Part shown: piece by piece, positions 8,130 to 17,608 of the stretch | Position numbering within the stretch: position 1 is the stretch's first letter | How the letters are laid out: every line of letters starts with the position of its first letter | DNA from: Sedimentitalea sp039941015 | GTDB taxonomy: Bacteria > Pseudomonadota > Alphaproteobacteria > Rhodobacterales > Rhodobacteraceae | NCBI RefSeq assembly: GCF_039941015.1 | Contig: NZ_JBDVFI010000067.1 | Length of the DNA: 64,000 nt | Direction: 5' to 3' (one strand) | The notes under the pieces: generated by a model | What the model saw: only the letters and a program-made list of their open reading frames with translations | Databases searched by the model: none | Told to the model about the DNA's origin: nothing | Position numbers and translations under genes: made by a program

Positions 8130-9731
8130 ATGAGGTTCTTGGTATTTGCAGGTATGGCCGTCTTGGCTGTCCTTTCGCTGGTTGGCGTGATCTTCAGCTG
8201 GTGGTTCCTGCTTCCTTTTGTGTTGTTTGCGTATCTCACGGGGCTGGGCGTCTATGATGTTATCCAGCAGCGGCATTCGATTTTGCGCAACTACCCGGTT
8301 ATCGGGCATATGCGCTTTCTGTTCGAAGGCATCCGGCCCGAGATCCGCCAGTATCTGATCGAAAGCGATCAGGACGAAGAGCCGTTTTCCCGCGACAAGC
8401 GATCGATCATCTATCAGCGCGCCAAAGGGGTTGAGGACAAACGCCCGTTTGGGACCCGTCAACGGGTCTACGATTCAGGCTATGAATGGCTGACGCATTC
8501 GGTGGTGCCCATCCACATCGAAGATACGGATTTTCGGGTCCGGATCGGTGGAGAGAACTGTGAGAAGCCTTATGAAGCCTCGATTTACAACATTTCCGCG
8601 ATGAGTTTCGGCGCCCTGTCCGCCAATGCGATCCATGCCTTGAACATAGGAGCGAAAAAAGGCGGTTTTGCCCATGACACCGGTGAGGGCGGCATCAGCC
8701 GGTATCACAAGGAGGGCGGCGGCGATCTGATTTATGAAATTGGGTCGGGATACTTTGGCTGTCGCACGCCGGATGGCCGTTTTGACGTGGAAAAGTTCCG
8801 TGAACAGGCGGCCAATCCGCAGGTGAAGCTGATTGAACTGAAGCTGAGCCAGGGGGCAAAACCCGGTCATGGAGGTATGTTGCCTGCCTCGAAAATCTCC
8901 GAGGAGATTGCCGAGGCGCGCGGTATTCCGATGGGGCAGGATTGCGTGTCACCAGCGGCGCATCCCGAATTCAGCACTCCGCTGGAAATGATGGAGTTCA
9001 TCGGGAAACTGCGTGAAAACGGTGATGGCAAACCGGTGGGTTTCAAGCTGTGTATCGGACACCGTCGGGAATTCATGTGCATCGTCAAAGCGATGCTTGA
9101 AACCGGGATCGTACCTGATTTCATCGTCATCGACGGCAAGGAAGGCGGCACCGGTGCGGCACCGCTCGAATTTGCCAACCATATGGGGATGCCCTTGGTC
9201 GAAGGGCTGACCTTTGCCCATAACACGCTGCGCGGGGCAGGGTTGCGTGAGAAGATCAGGATCGGAGCATCTGGCAAGGTTGTGACGGCCTTTGACATGG
9301 CCAAGGTGCTGTCACTTGGTGCTGACTGGGCCAATTCGGCGCGGGGTTTCATGTTCTCGGTCGGCTGCATTCAGGCGCAGGCTTGCCATACCAATCACTG
9401 CCCGGTCGGCGTGGCGACACAGAACCCACTGCGACAACGGGCGCTGGACGTAACGCGCAAGTCAGCGCGAGTGTATCGTTTTCACCAAAATACGTTGAAG
9501 GCGTTGGGGGAAATGACCGGGGCCGCCGGATTGGATCACCCGGGCAAGTTCCTGCCGCATCACCTTTTGATGCGGGAATCCGACCGGGACATGGTCACTG
9601 GCCAACAGGTCTATCCTTATCTGCCCGAGGGCTTTCTTTTGCGCGAAGAAGAAGACGAGTTCGGCTATCTCTTGCGCTGGCGGCGTGCCAAGGCGGACAG
9701 TTTCAAGCCGGTTGATACGTCCTACGTTTGA
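8130..9731 (+). CDS. FMN-binding glutamate synthase family protein (YerD-like), membrane-anchored
   Basis: 533 residues. The ATG at 8130 follows GGAGG by 8 bases. Two hydrophobic helices at about residues 3-45 are followed by a glutamate-synthase-type FMN (beta/alpha)8 barrel. Visible marks are SFGALSANAIHALN, KPGHGGMLPASKIS, IDGKEGGTGAAPLEF, and a Cys cluster within GCIQAQACHTNHCPVGVATQ that resembles the 3Fe-4S ligands of GltB. The glutaminase and NADPH-binding parts of true glutamate synthase are absent. The stand-alone family is seen in many bacteria with unknown electron donor and substrate. Its place behind two aminotransferases suggests a glutamate or amino-group link. Its last bases overlap the convergent dppF-like gene. 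Confidence 0.8.
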   Translation: MRFLVFAGMAVLAVLSLVGVIFSWWFLLPFVLFAYLTGLGVYDVIQQRHSILRNYPVIGHMRFLFEGIRPEIRQYLIESDQDEEPFSRDKRSIIYQRAKGVEDKRPFGTRQRVYDSGYEWLTHSVVPIHIEDTDFRVRIGGENCEKPYEASIYNISAMSFGALSANAIHALNIGAKKGGFAHDTGEGGISRYHKEGGGDLIYEIGSGYFGCRTPDGRFDVEKFREQAANPQVKLIELKLSQGAKPGHGGMLPASKISEEIAEARGIPMGQDCVSPAAHPEFSTPLEMMEFIGKLRENGDGKPVGFKLCIGHRREFMCIVKAMLETGIVPDFIVIDGKEGGTGAAPLEFANHMGMPLVEGLTFAHNTLRGAGLREKIRIGASGKVVTAFDMAKVLSLGADWANSARGFMFSVGCIQAQACHTNHCPVGVATQNPLRQRALDVTRKSARVYRFHQNTLKALGEMTGAAGLDHPGKFLPHHLLMRESDRDMVTGQQVYPYLPEGFLLREEEDEFGYLLRWRRAKADSFKPVDTSYV

Positions 9732-10699
9732 CCCTGGGCATCTGCGTCGAGTGGGAAATGACAGGCTGCTGCGTGGGCGCCGCCTTCAAGCGGTGGTCGC
9801 TGTTCGCGGCAAATGTCCTGCACCTGCCAGCATCGCGGCGCAAACGGGCAGCCCGGCAGGTTCGCCATCGGCGAGGGCAGTTCGCCCGTCAGCTTGATCC
9901 GCTCCTTGTTCCCGCCGGGATCGGCGCGCGGCGTCGCTGACAACAACGCCTTGGTATAAGGATGGCGCGGCGCGGCGAACACCGCCTCTTTTGATCCTGT
10001 CTCGACCGCCTGTCCCAGATACATGACGATGATGTCGTCGGCGACATGGCGCACAACGCTCAGGTCATGGGAAATGAACAGATAGGCAAGGCCAAGACGG
10101 TCCTGCAAATCGACCAGCAGGTTCAGGATCGCCGACTGGATCGACACATCCAGTGCGGAAACAGGCTCGTCCAATACCAGAACCTTGGGATCAAGCATCA
10201 ATGCCCGCGCCACCGCGATCCGCTGACGCTGGCCGCCCGAGAACATGTGCGGATAGCGGTCGTAATGTTCAGGTCGCAAACCGACCAGCCTGAGGATATC
10301 GCGCGCCTTTTCGTCCCGTTCCGCAGCGCTCAGGTCCGGGCGATTGATCACCAAGGGTTCCTGAAGAATGGTGCCGATCCGCTGACGCGGGTTCAGCGAC
10401 CCGTAGGGATCCTGAAACACGATTTGAACAGAGGTCCGCAGGTCGGGCCAGCGTGATCGAACCACCGGTTGCCCATCGAGCATCAACTGACCGGCGGTGG
10501 GCTCCTCGATCATCGTGACCATGCGGGCGAGGGTGGATTTGCCACAGCCGGATTCACCTACCACCGCCAAGGTCTTGCCGGGGTAGAGGTTGAAATCGAC
10601 CTTTTGTACCGCCCGCAGGGTCTGTGGCTTAGCGAAAAATCCGCCGCCCACTTCGTAGTGGCGGGCAAGGTCGGTCGCAGTCATCACCGGTTCCGTCAT
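9722..10699 (-). CDS. dppF: Dipeptide/oligopeptide ABC transporter, ATP-binding protein (DppF/OppF type)
   Basis: 325 residues. Walker A is GESGCGKSTLAR, the signature is FSGGQRQRIAVARAL, and Walker B is VLVLDEPVSALD. The C-terminus has the OppC-type extension with a Cys cluster (GCPFAPRCWQVQDICRE) usual for peptide transporter ATPases. Its start ATG overlaps the stop of the DppD-type gene by 4 bases, so the two ATPases are translationally coupled. It is the last gene of the dppA-pepP-dppBCDF cluster. The cytoplasmic ATPase drives import of di- or oligopeptides. Confidence 0.93.
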   Translation of the reverse strand: MTEPVMTATDLARHYEVGGGFFAKPQTLRAVQKVDFNLYPGKTLAVVGESGCGKSTLARMVTMIEEPTAGQLMLDGQPVVRSRWPDLRTSVQIVFQDPYGSLNPRQRIGTILQEPLVINRPDLSAAERDEKARDILRLVGLRPEHYDRYPHMFSGGQRQRIAVARALMLDPKVLVLDEPVSALDVSIQSAILNLLVDLQDRLGLAYLFISHDLSVVRHVADDIIVMYLGQAVETGSKEAVFAAPRHPYTKALLSATPRADPGGNKERIKLTGELPSPMANLPGCPFAPRCWQVQDICREQRPPLEGGAHAAACHFPLDADAQGQT

Positions 10700-11673
10700 G
10701 ACGCGGCCCTTTCATCGGTATTCAGCGGATAGTGACAGCGCGCGCGGCCTAAATCCGTATGTTGCGGCACGGGTGGCTCTGCCTTGCACCGGGCATCGGC
10801 AAATTCGCAGCGCGGTGAAAACAGGCAGCCTGCAGGGCGGTCAAACTGCCCCGGAACGACCCCCGGAATTGTTGGCAGGTGTTTCTGCGTCGCGCGTTCG
10901 GGCAGCGCGTTGAGCAGGGCTGCGGTATAGGGATGGTGCGGCGCGGCAAAGAGATCGGCGACCGGCTGTTCCTCGATCTTTTGTCCGGCATATTGCACAC
11001 TGACCCGCTCGGCCGTTTCCGCAACCACGCCCATGTCATGGGTGATCAGCACCAGCCCCATGCCGGTGTCATCCCGCAGCGAAATCAATAGGTCGAGAAT
11101 TTGCGCCTGAATGGTCACGTCCAGCGCCGTCGTGGGTTCATCTGCAATCAGCAGCTTAGGGCCGCAGGCGATGGCCATGGCGATCATGACACGCTGGTTC
11201 ATGCCGCCCGACATCTGGTGTGGAAAGGCCGACAGACGCTTTTCCGGGGCAGGGATGCCGACCTGCTCAAACAGTTCGATGGCGCGGGCGTGGCGGGCTG
11301 CACGGTCCAGCCCGAGATGAAAGCGCAGCGCTTCCTTGATCTGCCAGCCCACGGTGAAACAGGGGTTGAGCGACGACATCGGTTCCTGAAAGATCATCGC
11401 CAGATCCTTGCCAACGATCCGGCGTCGGGCGCTCGCCGAGATCGAGCGTAGATCATGGCCGTCAAACGTCATTTCGTCTGCGGAGATTGTCGCGGTCCAG
11501 GGGAGCAGTCCCATCAGCGCCAGCATCGACACCGATTTTCCCGATCCGGATTCGCCGACGATGGCGAGGATATCGCCGGTATCGACATCGACATCCACGG
11601 CATCTACCGCGCGAAATGCGCCTGAGGCGGTCGAGAAATCAACAGATAGATTGCGTATGCGCAGCAGGCTCAT
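10696..11673 (-). CDS. dppD: Dipeptide/oligopeptide ABC transporter, ATP-binding protein (DppD/OppD type)
   Basis: 325 residues. Walker A is GESGSGKSVSMLALM, the signature is MSGGMNQRVMIAMAI, and Walker B is LLIADEPTTALD. The C-terminal Cys-containing extension (GCLFSPRCEFADARC) is typical of DppD/OppD. The gene lies 3 bases after the permease dppC and overlaps dppF. It should pair with DppF as the heterodimeric ATPase of the peptide importer. Confidence 0.93.
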   Translation of the reverse strand: MSLLRIRNLSVDFSTASGAFRAVDAVDVDVDTGDILAIVGESGSGKSVSMLALMGLLPWTATISADEMTFDGHDLRSISASARRRIVGKDLAMIFQEPMSSLNPCFTVGWQIKEALRFHLGLDRAARHARAIELFEQVGIPAPEKRLSAFPHQMSGGMNQRVMIAMAIACGPKLLIADEPTTALDVTIQAQILDLLISLRDDTGMGLVLITHDMGVVAETAERVSVQYAGQKIEEQPVADLFAAPHHPYTAALLNALPERATQKHLPTIPGVVPGQFDRPAGCLFSPRCEFADARCKAEPPVPQHTDLGRARCHYPLNTDERAAS

Positions 11674-11676
11674 TTC

Positions 11677-12573
11677 TCAGCTCCGCTTCAGTTTGGGATC
11701 GAGCGCGTCCCGCAGACCGTCGCCCATCAGGTTGATCGCCAGCACCGTGACGAGAATGGCAAGGCCGGGGAAGGTCACCACCCACCAGGCACGCAGGATG
11801 AATTCGCGCGCCTCGGCGAGCATGGTGCCCCATTCCGGCGTCGGAGGTTGCGCCCCCATCCCCAGAAAGCCGAGCGCCGCGGCATCAAGGATCGCGGTCG
11901 AGAAGGACAGCGCACCCTGCACGATGATCGGCGCAAGGCAGTTGGGCAGCACTGTTACGAACATCAGTCGCAGCAGCCCGGCCCCGGCAACGCGGGCAGA
12001 GGTGACGTAATCCTTCTGCTTTTCCGACAGCACGCTTGCCCGCGTCAGACGCACGTAGTGGGGTTGCAGGACAATCGCGATGGCGATCATCGCGTTGGTC
12101 AGGCTGGGCCCGAGGATCGCGACCAGTACCAGTGCCAGCAGCAGTGATGGAAAGGCGAGGATCACATCCATGATCCGCATGATGATGCTGTCCAGCCATT
12201 GCGGTGCGAACCCGGCAATCATGCCGATCAGGATACCGCCGCTGGCGGCAACCGTGACGACGATTACGCCGACAAAGAACGAATACCGTGCGCCTTCGAT
12301 CAGTCTGGACAGCATGTCCCGACCCAAGGGGTCTGTGCCCAGAGGAAAGGCCCAGCTTCCGCCTTCTTGCCAGGCGGGGGGCAACAGCGCGAATTCGCGG
12401 AACTGTTCCGTTGCATCATAGGGGGCAAGCCAAGGGCCGAGGGCGGCGCAGATCACGAAGGCGACAAAGACCCAGAGGCCAAAGACCGCGCCGCGGTTTT
12501 CGCGGAAATAGAACCAGAACTCGCGGAGGCGACCGGGGCGGGCGACGTCGGTGGATGCGGTGGCGTCAGTCAT
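11677..12573 (-). CDS. dppC: Dipeptide ABC transporter permease (DppC type)
   Basis: About 298 residues from the ATG at 12573 (MTDATASTDV). A longer frame from 12609 would run into the end of dppB, and the 1-base gap after the dppB stop fits coupled translation. The protein has an N-terminal membrane helix (FGLWVFVAFVICAALGPWL) and about five more helices. The EAA-type loop is near ASARVAGAGLLRLMFVTVLPN. It forms the transmembrane channel with DppB. Confidence 0.92.
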   Translation of the reverse strand: MTDATASTDVARPGRLREFWFYFRENRGAVFGLWVFVAFVICAALGPWLAPYDATEQFREFALLPPAWQEGGSWAFPLGTDPLGRDMLSRLIEGARYSFFVGVIVVTVAASGGILIGMIAGFAPQWLDSIIMRIMDVILAFPSLLLALVLVAILGPSLTNAMIAIAIVLQPHYVRLTRASVLSEKQKDYVTSARVAGAGLLRLMFVTVLPNCLAPIIVQGALSFSTAILDAAALGFLGMGAQPPTPEWGTMLAEAREFILRAWWVVTFPGLAILVTVLAINLMGDGLRDALDPKLKRS

Positions 12574-12574
12574 C

Positions 12575-13582
12575 TCAGCGCTTCCTGATCTTTGGGTTGA
12601 TGACGCCATACAGCACGTCGACAGTCAGGTTCACGATCATGACCATGACCGCGATCAACAGCAGACCACCCTGCACGACCGGGTAATCCCGCCGGAAAAT
12701 ACTGTCGAGCATCCACTTGCCGATGCCGGGCCAACTAAAGATCGTTTCGGTCAGGATCGCGCCGCCTAACAGGGTTCCGACCGACAGGCCGATCACGGTG
12801 ATCACCGGGATCAAGGCGTTGCGCAGGGCGTGGATGCCATTGATCCGCCCCGGCGCCATTCCTTTGGCGCGGGCGGTGCGGATGTAATCTTCGCCCAGCA
12901 CCTCAAGCATTGCGGACCGGGTTTGGCGCGCGATCACCGCCAGCGGGATGGTGCCCAGGACGATGGTCGGCAGAATGAGGTGCCGCACCGCCGACGCAAA
13001 CGCGCCTTTCTGGCCTGATGCCAGACTGTCGATCAGCATAAAGCCGGTGGCATTGGGGAAATAGTAGGTCAGATCGATCCGCCCCGAGACCGGAGTCCAG
13101 CCAAGATTGCCGGAAAACACGATGATCAAGAGCAGCGCCCACCAGAAGATCGGCATCGAATAGCCCACCAGCGCCGAACTCATCAGCGCCCGATCAAAGA
13201 ACTTGCCCCGGTTTACGGCGGCGATGACTCCTGCCGGCAGGCCCAGCATCACCGCGAATGCCATTGCGCAGATCGCCAGTTCCAGTGTCGCGGGGAACAG
13301 CGCAAAGAATTCGTCCCAGACCGGTCTCTTGGTGACAAAGGAATTGCCGAGATCGCCCTGCAGGACGCCGGTGAAGTAATCCCAGAACTGCACATAGACC
13401 GGGCGGTCAAAACCGAATTGCTCGGTCAGCTCCTGATAGCGTTCCTCGGTCAACCCGCGTTCGCCCGCCATCACGATGATCGGATCGCCCGGCAGAACCC
13501 TGATGAAGGCGAAGGAAATCAGCGTGACCCCCAGAAAGGTCGGGATGAAGGTCAACAGACGAGAGCTCAGATATTTCAGCAT
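12575..13582 (-). CDS. dppB: Dipeptide ABC transporter permease (DppB type)
   Basis: 335 residues with six predicted helices. The N-terminus LLTFIPTFLGVTLISFAFI is the hallmark DppB/OppB first helix, followed by a periplasmic loop with RVLPGDPI. The EAA loop is near DYIRTARAKGMAPGRINGIHALRNALIP. Its start overlaps the end of the M24 peptidase gene by 7 bases, so the peptidase and transporter are one transcription unit. Confidence 0.93.
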   Translation of the reverse strand: MLKYLSSRLLTFIPTFLGVTLISFAFIRVLPGDPIIVMAGERGLTEERYQELTEQFGFDRPVYVQFWDYFTGVLQGDLGNSFVTKRPVWDEFFALFPATLELAICAMAFAVMLGLPAGVIAAVNRGKFFDRALMSSALVGYSMPIFWWALLLIIVFSGNLGWTPVSGRIDLTYYFPNATGFMLIDSLASGQKGAFASAVRHLILPTIVLGTIPLAVIARQTRSAMLEVLGEDYIRTARAKGMAPGRINGIHALRNALIPVITVIGLSVGTLLGGAILTETIFSWPGIGKWMLDSIFRRDYPVVQGGLLLIAVMVMIVNLTVDVLYGVINPKIRKR

Positions 13583-14709
13583 GGCAGCACCGTCAGCTCC
13601 TTGGGAAAGCGGGTCAATGAGGTACAGCCGGTCTCGGTGATCAGTACGTCATCTTCGATACGCACGCCGAAATTGCCGATGTCATAAAGGCCGGGCTCGT
13701 TGGTAAACACTGTACCGGCGGGCAGGGGCATGTGATTTCCGCGCATGATATAGGGCGCTTCGTGTACGTCGCGACCCAGACCGTGGCCGGTCTTGGTGCG
13801 GATGCGGTCGGCAAAGGCCGAGGCTTCGAGCACTCCGGTTACGGCGTCGTCGATTTCGTGGGCCGTGACACCCGCGCGGGCCACCTCGTGACCACGCAGG
13901 TTTGCGCGCAGAACCGTGTCATAGACCTCATGCGCCTCGTCGCTGGCATGGCGCAGAAACACGGTGCGGGTGATGTCGGCGGCAAACCCATGCTTGCGCG
14001 CGCCAAAATCAAAGAGCAGCGCATCACCTGCCTTGACCGCGTAATCGGCGCGGGCATGGGCGTGAGGGCGGGCGGAATTGTCACCGGCGGCGACAATCGG
14101 CGTAAACGCCAGATCGTCAGCGCCTTCGGCAAACAAGGCCTGTATCAGCGCTTGTTCGATATCCGTTTCGCTCTGGCCCAGCCGGACGTTGCCCAAGACG
14201 TGATCCAGAGCACGTTCGGAAATGTCGATGGCGGCTTGCAGTGCGGCGATGTCTTGCGGTGTCTTGATCATGCGCAGGCCCGAAATGGCCTTTTCACCGT
14301 CAACAATGCGCAGATCGGGCTGTGCAGTTTTCAGCGCGTGATGGACAAAGACCCGCATGACCTGACCTTCGACAGCCATTGAGGAAATATTGAGATGCGT
14401 GCACAGCGCGGCAAAGGCGGCGTCGTACCCATCCTGATCGCGCCAATCGAATACTGCACCGGGAAAGCCGACAAGATCCCAGCTGCGCAGTTCCAGATTG
14501 GGCACCAGCGCGGCGGCGGGCACATTGGCCGGTATCACCAGCAGGAACGGCCGTTCGTGGCTCATGAAAGATTGGCTCAGCGCGCGGGTAAAGTTTGGTC
14601 CCGGCACCAATGCAACGGCGTCAACGCCCAGATTGGCAGCAACGGCGGCATAGTCGGATAATCTATCGGTAAGTGTCTGTGTCACGGTGGCGGCGGCTTT
14701 CGGATTCAC
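13576..14709 (-). CDS. M24 family metallopeptidase, Xaa-Pro aminopeptidase/dipeptidase type
   Basis: 377 residues: an N-terminal creatinase-like domain to about residue 150, then a pita-bread catalytic domain. All five dinuclear-metal ligands can be placed: Asp in LLFDFGARKHG, Asp in AADITRT, His in TGHGLGRDVHEAP, Glu in FTNEPGLYD and Glu in RIEDDVLIT. The family removes N-terminal residues before proline or splits X-Pro dipeptides in the cytoplasm. Lying between dppA and dppBCDF, it probably processes peptides the transporter brings in. PepQ-like or creatinase-like specificities cannot be excluded. Confidence 0.88.
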   Translation of the reverse strand: MNPKAAATVTQTLTDRLSDYAAVAANLGVDAVALVPGPNFTRALSQSFMSHERPFLLVIPANVPAAALVPNLELRSWDLVGFPGAVFDWRDQDGYDAAFAALCTHLNISSMAVEGQVMRVFVHHALKTAQPDLRIVDGEKAISGLRMIKTPQDIAALQAAIDISERALDHVLGNVRLGQSETDIEQALIQALFAEGADDLAFTPIVAAGDNSARPHAHARADYAVKAGDALLFDFGARKHGFAADITRTVFLRHASDEAHEVYDTVLRANLRGHEVARAGVTAHEIDDAVTGVLEASAFADRIRTKTGHGLGRDVHEAPYIMRGNHMPLPAGTVFTNEPGLYDIGNFGVRIEDDVLITETGCTSLTRFPKELTVLPC

Positions 14710-14717
14710 AGGGAAAT

Positions 14718-14745
14718 CGGGGCGGCCCGCATGGGGCCGCCCCGG
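14718..14745 (-). other. GC-rich stem-loop between dppA and the peptidase gene
   Basis: A perfect 11-bp inverted repeat (CGGGGCGGCCC / GGGCCGCCCCG) with a 5-6 base loop in the 42-base gap after dppA. There is no T-run on the minus strand. Such hairpins after a binding-protein gene commonly stabilise its mRNA and lower read-through to the less-needed membrane genes. Confidence 0.65.
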
Positions 14746-14751
14746 AACGTA

Positions 14752-16344
14752 TCAGTTGGACAGGCCAACCTGATTGAAGATGTGGCCACCCAGCGGGTGA
14801 ACGACATAGCCATCAACCTCGGGCCGCATCGGCATATAGACGACCGAATGCGCGATGGTTGCCCAAGGCGCTTGCTCCTTAAAGATCACCTGCGCCTCTT
14901 CATAGAGCGGCTGGCGCTCTTCCTGAGTCGGCAGCACCTTGGCTTGCTGGATCACTTCCTCGAACGGCTCATAGCACCAGTTGGCCCGGTTCGAATTCTC
15001 CAGACCGTCACAGCCCAGCAGCACGGCGAGGAAGTTATCCGGATCGCCATTGTCACCGGTCCAGCCGAGCAGTACCGCGCCATCACGGTCCAACTCACGG
15101 CTACGCGACAGGTACTCGCCCCATTCATAGGACACAATTTCCACTTCGACACCGATCTTGGCGAAATCCGCCTGCATCAGTTCGGCCATGCGTCGCGCAT
15201 TGGGGTTATAGGGCCTCTGCACCGGCATCGCCCAGATTTTCATCTTCAGATCCGTTACACCCTCGGCCTCCAGCATCGCCTTGGCGGCTTCGGGATCAAA
15301 AGCATCGTCCTCAATGGCGTCGTTATACGACCACATGGTCGGTGGCAGTGGGTTCTTGGCGATCTCACCTGAGCCCTGGAACACCACATCGATGATCGAC
15401 TGTTTGTCGATCGCCATGTTCAATGCCTTGCGTACCTTCGGGTTGTCATAGGGCGGAACCAGCGTGTTATAGGCTAGGTAGCCGACGTTCAGGCCTTCCT
15501 GCTCCATCACTACGATGTCTTCGTTGGCTTGCATGTCTGCGATGTCGGCAGGGTTCGGATATGCCATTACGTGACATTCACCGGCCTGCACCTTTTGATA
15601 TCGCACGCTGGCATCAGGCGTGATCGCAAAGATCAGTGCTTCTACCTTGGCCGGGTCACCCCAGTAGTCGTCATTGCGCAGGTAACGGATGACCGCGTCT
15701 TTCTGATAGGCTTGGAAGGTGAACGGGCCGGTGCCGATGGGCGCTTGGTTGACCATTTCGGGCGTCCCCGCTTCCATCATCGCGTCGGCATATTCGGCCG
15801 ATACGATTGACGCGAAATCCATTGCCATGTTGGCAATGATCGGCGCTTCGGGACGGGTCAGGTTGAATTGGACCGTATAGTCGTCGACTTTCTCGATTGA
15901 CTCGATCAAATCGGGCATCGACATACTGCCGTAATATTCCCATGTGCCGCCGGAAACCATGTGATAGGCGTTCTCTTCATTGCCCTGACGGTCGAACGAA
16001 AAGATCACATCATCCGCATTGAAATCGCGAGTCGGTGTGAAGTTGTCGTTGCTGTGGAATTTGACACCCTGACGCAGTTTGAACGTCACCGTCATGCCGT
16101 CGTCGGACACTTCCCAGCTTTCAGCAAGGCCTGGAATGACTTCGGTGGTGCCGACCTTGAACTCGACCAGACGGTTGTAGATCGGGTGGCTTGAAGCGTC
16201 AAAGGTTGTCCCGGCGGTATAGAGTGCGGGGTCGAATCCTTCTGGCGAGCCTTCAGAGCAATAGACCAGCGCCTGTGCCGAGACCGACCCGGCACTCAGC
16301 GCCAGCGCTGTCGCACCGGCCGCCAAGTAAGATTTGAGTGTCAT
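14752..16344 (-). CDS. dppA: Peptide ABC transporter substrate-binding protein (DppA type)
   Basis: 530 residues with a Sec signal peptide (MTLKSYLAAGATALALSAGSVSAQA). This is an SBP family 5 protein, with LVYCSEGSPEGFDPALYTAGTTFDASSHPIYN-type opening, the PGLAESWEVSDDG motif and GTGPF in the middle. It is a periplasmic receptor for di- or oligopeptides. It is first in the operon, followed by a strong stem-loop, then peptidase, dppB, dppC, dppD and dppF. GGGAGAATTTC upstream of the ATG serves as ribosome site. Confidence 0.93.
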   Translation of the reverse strand: MTLKSYLAAGATALALSAGSVSAQALVYCSEGSPEGFDPALYTAGTTFDASSHPIYNRLVEFKVGTTEVIPGLAESWEVSDDGMTVTFKLRQGVKFHSNDNFTPTRDFNADDVIFSFDRQGNEENAYHMVSGGTWEYYGSMSMPDLIESIEKVDDYTVQFNLTRPEAPIIANMAMDFASIVSAEYADAMMEAGTPEMVNQAPIGTGPFTFQAYQKDAVIRYLRNDDYWGDPAKVEALIFAITPDASVRYQKVQAGECHVMAYPNPADIADMQANEDIVVMEQEGLNVGYLAYNTLVPPYDNPKVRKALNMAIDKQSIIDVVFQGSGEIAKNPLPPTMWSYNDAIEDDAFDPEAAKAMLEAEGVTDLKMKIWAMPVQRPYNPNARRMAELMQADFAKIGVEVEIVSYEWGEYLSRSRELDRDGAVLLGWTGDNGDPDNFLAVLLGCDGLENSNRANWCYEPFEEVIQQAKVLPTQEERQPLYEEAQVIFKEQAPWATIAHSVVYMPMRPEVDGYVVHPLGGHIFNQVGLSN

Positions 16345-16595
16345 GAAATTCTCCCAATTTCAGTGTTTTTGTCGTCGGCGCCATGCGCCAAGCGGCTCTG
16401 CGGCCACTACGTAGCGGGCAGCCTGCCACCGAATGCAGCATATGAAAAGGGTCGACCAAAGGTCAGCACGAGAATTCTTGCGATCCGCCCGCGTTTGCAG
16501 TTGGTCGCGCGAAACCGCGGTTGGCACATGTGATTTCGGCTCGACCCTTCTTCGCAGCCTGATAGAAGAACGATCAGATCAACGGGAGGAAAGTC

Positions 16596-17552
16596 ATGAT
16601 CAATCTCAAATTGCCGCTGGTTACAGCCGCGGTCGTTGCCAGTCTCGCATTGCCTGCGCTGGCCGAAACGCGCGTGACCTATAAATCTGCGAAAACTGCG
16701 TCATCCTATTATCAGATGGGCGTTCAGATCGCCGAGGCGATGAAGGCAGGCTCGGATGGGGACATCATCGTCACCGTCGAGGAAAGCCAAGGGTCCGTTC
16801 AAAACGTGATGGAAGTGCGTGCGCGCGGTGGCGACTATGTCTTTACCACGCCGCCGGTTTTGGTGGAGCTCGCCCAAGGTGGCAAGGCGATGTTCGAGGG
16901 CAAGGGCGACCCTGCATTCGACGAGATTCGCGCGCTGTTCCCAATCCCCTCGCTGACGATGCATTTTGTTATGTCAGAAGACTCTGGCGTTACGGATTTC
17001 GCGGGCATGGAAGGCAAGACCATCCTGCTTGGCAAAGGCTCTTTTGGCGCGCGGGAAGGGGAAAAGTATCTCGGGCTGTTCGGGCTTGAGGGCAAGGTTG
17101 AAATCGCGGACGTGGAACTTTCCGGTGCGGTGCCTGCCTTGAAGAACGGCCAGATCGACGGATTTGTGACCGCAGGGTCCTGGCCCGCACCCAACGTGAT
17201 CGAGGCGGCAGCGTCGACCGGGGTACGCGTACTGTCGCTGTCCGATGAGGAGATCGCCGCGACCAAACGTGCCAAGCTGGTGATCCCGGCGGGTGCCTAT
17301 ACCGGACAGACCGAGGATATCACCACCACATCGCTGCCGGTTGCGGCATTCACCACAACCAAGATGGATGACGATACCGCCTATGCGCTGACCAAGACAT
17401 TTTGGGAGAGCAAGGCCAAGATGGGTGCAGACGCGGCGTGGTGGAACGGTGTCGATCAGGCGCTGATGGCCAACATCACTGGTAAAATCCATCCCGGAGC
17501 ACAGCGGTACTATGCCGAGGCCGGGATTGAACTGACCGACGCGCAGAAATAG
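16596..17552 (+). CDS. TAXI-family TRAP transporter solute-binding protein
   Basis: 318 residues with a signal peptide ending ALPALAE. The mature part begins TRVTYKSAKTASSYYQMGVQIAEAM, the pattern of TAXI (TRAP-associated extracytoplasmic immunogenic) receptors. GGGAGGAAAG precedes the ATG closely. It is followed 56 bases later by its fused permease. The substrate is unknown; TAXI receptors with tested ligands bind small acids such as glutamate or 2-oxoglutarate. It is divergent from dppA across about 250 bases. Confidence 0.9.
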   Translation: MINLKLPLVTAAVVASLALPALAETRVTYKSAKTASSYYQMGVQIAEAMKAGSDGDIIVTVEESQGSVQNVMEVRARGGDYVFTTPPVLVELAQGGKAMFEGKGDPAFDEIRALFPIPSLTMHFVMSEDSGVTDFAGMEGKTILLGKGSFGAREGEKYLGLFGLEGKVEIADVELSGAVPALKNGQIDGFVTAGSWPAPNVIEAAASTGVRVLSLSDEEIAATKRAKLVIPAGAYTGQTEDITTTSLPVAAFTTTKMDDDTAYALTKTFWESKAKMGADAAWWNGVDQALMANITGKIHPGAQRYYAEAGIELTDAQK

Positions 17553-17608
17553 TCGTTTGTTGCGCAACCGGCCGGGCAGGACTGCCCGGTCTTTCAAGAG
17601 GGTGAGAC

